DNA of 64,000 nt, from positions 62,001 through 126,000 of the forward strand of contig CAIMLX010000238.1 in NCBI GenBank assembly GCA_903842455.1, in the 5' to 3' direction. Made by a program: the position numbers and the translations under genes. Below, piece after piece: positions 62,828 to 64,000 of this stretch; position 1 is the first letter of the stretch; every line of letters begins with the position of its first letter. A model generated the notes under the pieces. That model worked only from the letters and a program-made list of their open reading frames with translations. It did no database searches and was not told the origin of the DNA. The stretch is from an uncultured Hyphomicrobiales bacterium (GTDB lineage: Bacteria; Pseudomonadota; Alphaproteobacteria; Rhizobiales; Devosiaceae).

Positions 62828-63871
62828 TTATGGCGCGGCGGCGCGCTCCTCGAAGGCTGCTGCGAGGTTTCGCGCCAGCTGGCCGTGCGCGAACATTGCC
62901 TTGTTGACCACCTGGTAGAGCCCGAAGAAACCGTGCGTCACCCCCTCGTAGGTGGTGCTGTCCACCCACACGCCCGAGCGCCGCAACTGGTCGGCCAGCG
63001 CCTCCCCCTCCGACCGCAGTGGATCGGCCTCGGCGAGGATGACCGTCGCCGGCGGCAGTCCGCCAAGGTCGCCGCGCTCGCTGAGCTCCAGCCGCGGATC
63101 ATGCGCATCGTCCTTGTTGCGCAGCAGTTTCCGCGCCGCCCACTTGAAGGTCTCGGTTCGGAACGGTCCGGTCTCCTCGAGCTCGAGATGCGAAGGCAGG
63201 TCGAAGCTCAGCGTCGCCATCGGCGTCACCAGCCCGAGGTGAATCGGTCGCGGCCCACCCTCTGCCCGGGCTTGCAGCGCCACGTTGACCGCGAGATTGC
63301 CACCCGACCCCTCGCCCACCACCGCGATGCGCCGGGGATCGCCGCCGAGGCTTCCGGCATGCTCCAGCAGCCAGCTCCAGGCCGCGAAGGCATCTTCGTG
63401 CGCCGCCGGAAACCGGTGCTCCGGCGCCTGCCGGTAGTGCGACGACACCACCACCGCGCCCGTCCGCTGCGCCAGGCCGCGCGGCGTGGCGTCGTAGTGG
63501 TCCACGTCGCCGAGCACGAAAGCCCCGGGGTGGAAGTAGAGGATCAGCGGCCGAGCGCCACCGGCATCCACCTGCGGCGTGTAGATGCGGGCGCGGATGT
63601 CGTCGCCCGGGCCGTGGATCAGCCGCATCTCCATGTTGATGCCGTGGTCGTCATGGCTGTCACGCAGGATCCGCCGCAGCGCCATGTCCAGCCGCGGCTG
63701 CGCCCGTGCCTCGGGCGTCCGCAGCGACTCGATCGGCTTGCCGCCCATCTGGCCGAGGACGGAAAGCACATGCCGCATGTCGGCATCGAGCCGTTCCGCC
63801 ACCGGCTCGTCCGGTCCCACGGCCACACGCCCGCCATTGGCGGCGAACAAGCGCACCTCCACCGATGTCAT
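62828..63871 (-). CDS. Alpha/beta hydrolase of the HSL/steryl-acetyl-hydrolase group with altered active site
   Basis: 347 residues. The family oxyanion motif HGGG is HPGA (LYFHPGAFVLGD), and the nucleophile elbow GDSAG reads GEGSGG, leaving no Ser at the canonical third position. The acid and base remain (AEADPLRSEG, EGVTHGF). N-terminal cap of about 75 residues. May be inactive, use the shifted Ser, or have a non-esterase role. Start at 63871 with GAGGA upstream. Confidence 0.82.
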   Translation of the reverse strand: MTSVEVRLFAANGGRVAVGPDEPVAERLDADMRHVLSVLGQMGGKPIESLRTPEARAQPRLDMALRRILRDSHDDHGINMEMRLIHGPGDDIRARIYTPQVDAGGARPLILYFHPGAFVLGDVDHYDATPRGLAQRTGAVVVSSHYRQAPEHRFPAAHEDAFAAWSWLLEHAGSLGGDPRRIAVVGEGSGGNLAVNVALQARAEGGPRPIHLGLVTPMATLSFDLPSHLELEETGPFRTETFKWAARKLLRNKDDAHDPRLELSERGDLGGLPPATVILAEADPLRSEGEALADQLRRSGVWVDSTTYEGVTHGFFGLYQVVNKAMFAHGQLARNLAAAFEERAAAP

Positions 63872-64000
63872 GGCGAAGTCCTCTTCAGTTTGCCACCCGA
63901 GATGCCCGGTCCGACCCGGGACGCGCATCCCCCCGCGGGCACCCCACCGCCGACGGTCCGGGCACCCTCTCGAAAACCGCCGACTGTAGCGCTCGATGTG

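Noticed and set aside
1-64000. Prophage, insertion sequence, toxin-antitoxin or defence island
   Set aside because: No transposase, integrase, phage structural, nuclease-immunity or toxin-antitoxin pair was recognised; the window is mostly conserved housekeeping genes.

Overview
The window reads as a chromosomal segment of a GC-rich alphaproteobacterium of the Hyphomicrobiales (Rhizobiales). The gene order (leuS-lptE-holA, parB-parA-rsmG-mnmG-mnmE-rho, hemJ-hemE / maf-aroE-coaE-dnaQ / secB-fxsA-Tim44, and hisB...hisE-coaA divergent from hslVU) and the protein sequences look most like Devosia or a close relative. That placement is inference from recalled family resemblance, not from a search.

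The segment appears to straddle the chromosomal replication origin. The 419-bp hemE-maf gap (28279-28697) has two perfect and one near-perfect CtrA boxes (TTAA-N7-TTAA), at least two good DnaA boxes, five GANTC methylation sites and an AT-rich edge. A perfect parS site (21817-21832) lies inside rsmG next to parAB, and eight further parS-like sites are scattered from 8.7 kb to 56.5 kb. As given, parA is broken by a single-base frameshift, possibly a sequencing error.

Layout. 1-9 kb: partial isochorismatase-family hydrolase, MDR reductase, secreted beta-rich protein, ftsK behind a CtrA-like box, ATP-grasp protein, lolA, xthA, RidA. 9-14 kb: cyclic-nucleotide-binding protein, M3 peptidase, EAL phosphodiesterase, CenR-like response regulator, YggS. 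14-19 kb: leuS, lptE, holA, HAD hydrolase. 19-28 kb (minus strand): rho, mnmE, mnmG, rsmG, parA, parB, with hemE-hemJ upstream. 28.7-31.4 kb (plus strand): maf, aroE, coaE, dnaQ, overlapping. 31.6-34.6 kb: secB, fxsA, Tim44-like, Smr, XRE regulator. 34.6-39 kb is the most accessory-looking stretch: an acyl-ligase/GNAT/acyl-carrier-protein cassette with overlapping genes, then a serralysin-type RTX protease with a translationally coupled 72-residue protein. 39-48 kb: ABC exporter, coaA, the his operon with an embedded small membrane protein, hslVU. 48-64 kb: aminotransferase, lipid kinase, SPFH protein, two odd tandem tRNA-like genes, adenosine kinase, TetR/DUF2214 pair, nth, DUF2244, Ada-like methyltransferase, gpmA, dapB, pyrF, MarR, two small enzymes, dnaJ, alpha/beta hydrolase.

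Non-coding structure is rich. There are two families of GC-rich palindromic intergenic repeats, mostly at convergent gene ends. One copy supplies the start codon of lptE and another carries a nested about 79-bp palindromic insert. There are also REP-like elements, including a perfect 26-bp inverted pair. No insertion sequence, prophage or CRISPR array was seen. No clear novel defence system is visible; the best candidates for undescribed biology are the ligase/GNAT/ACP cassette, the protease-coupled small protein, the tRNA-like pair and the nested repeats.
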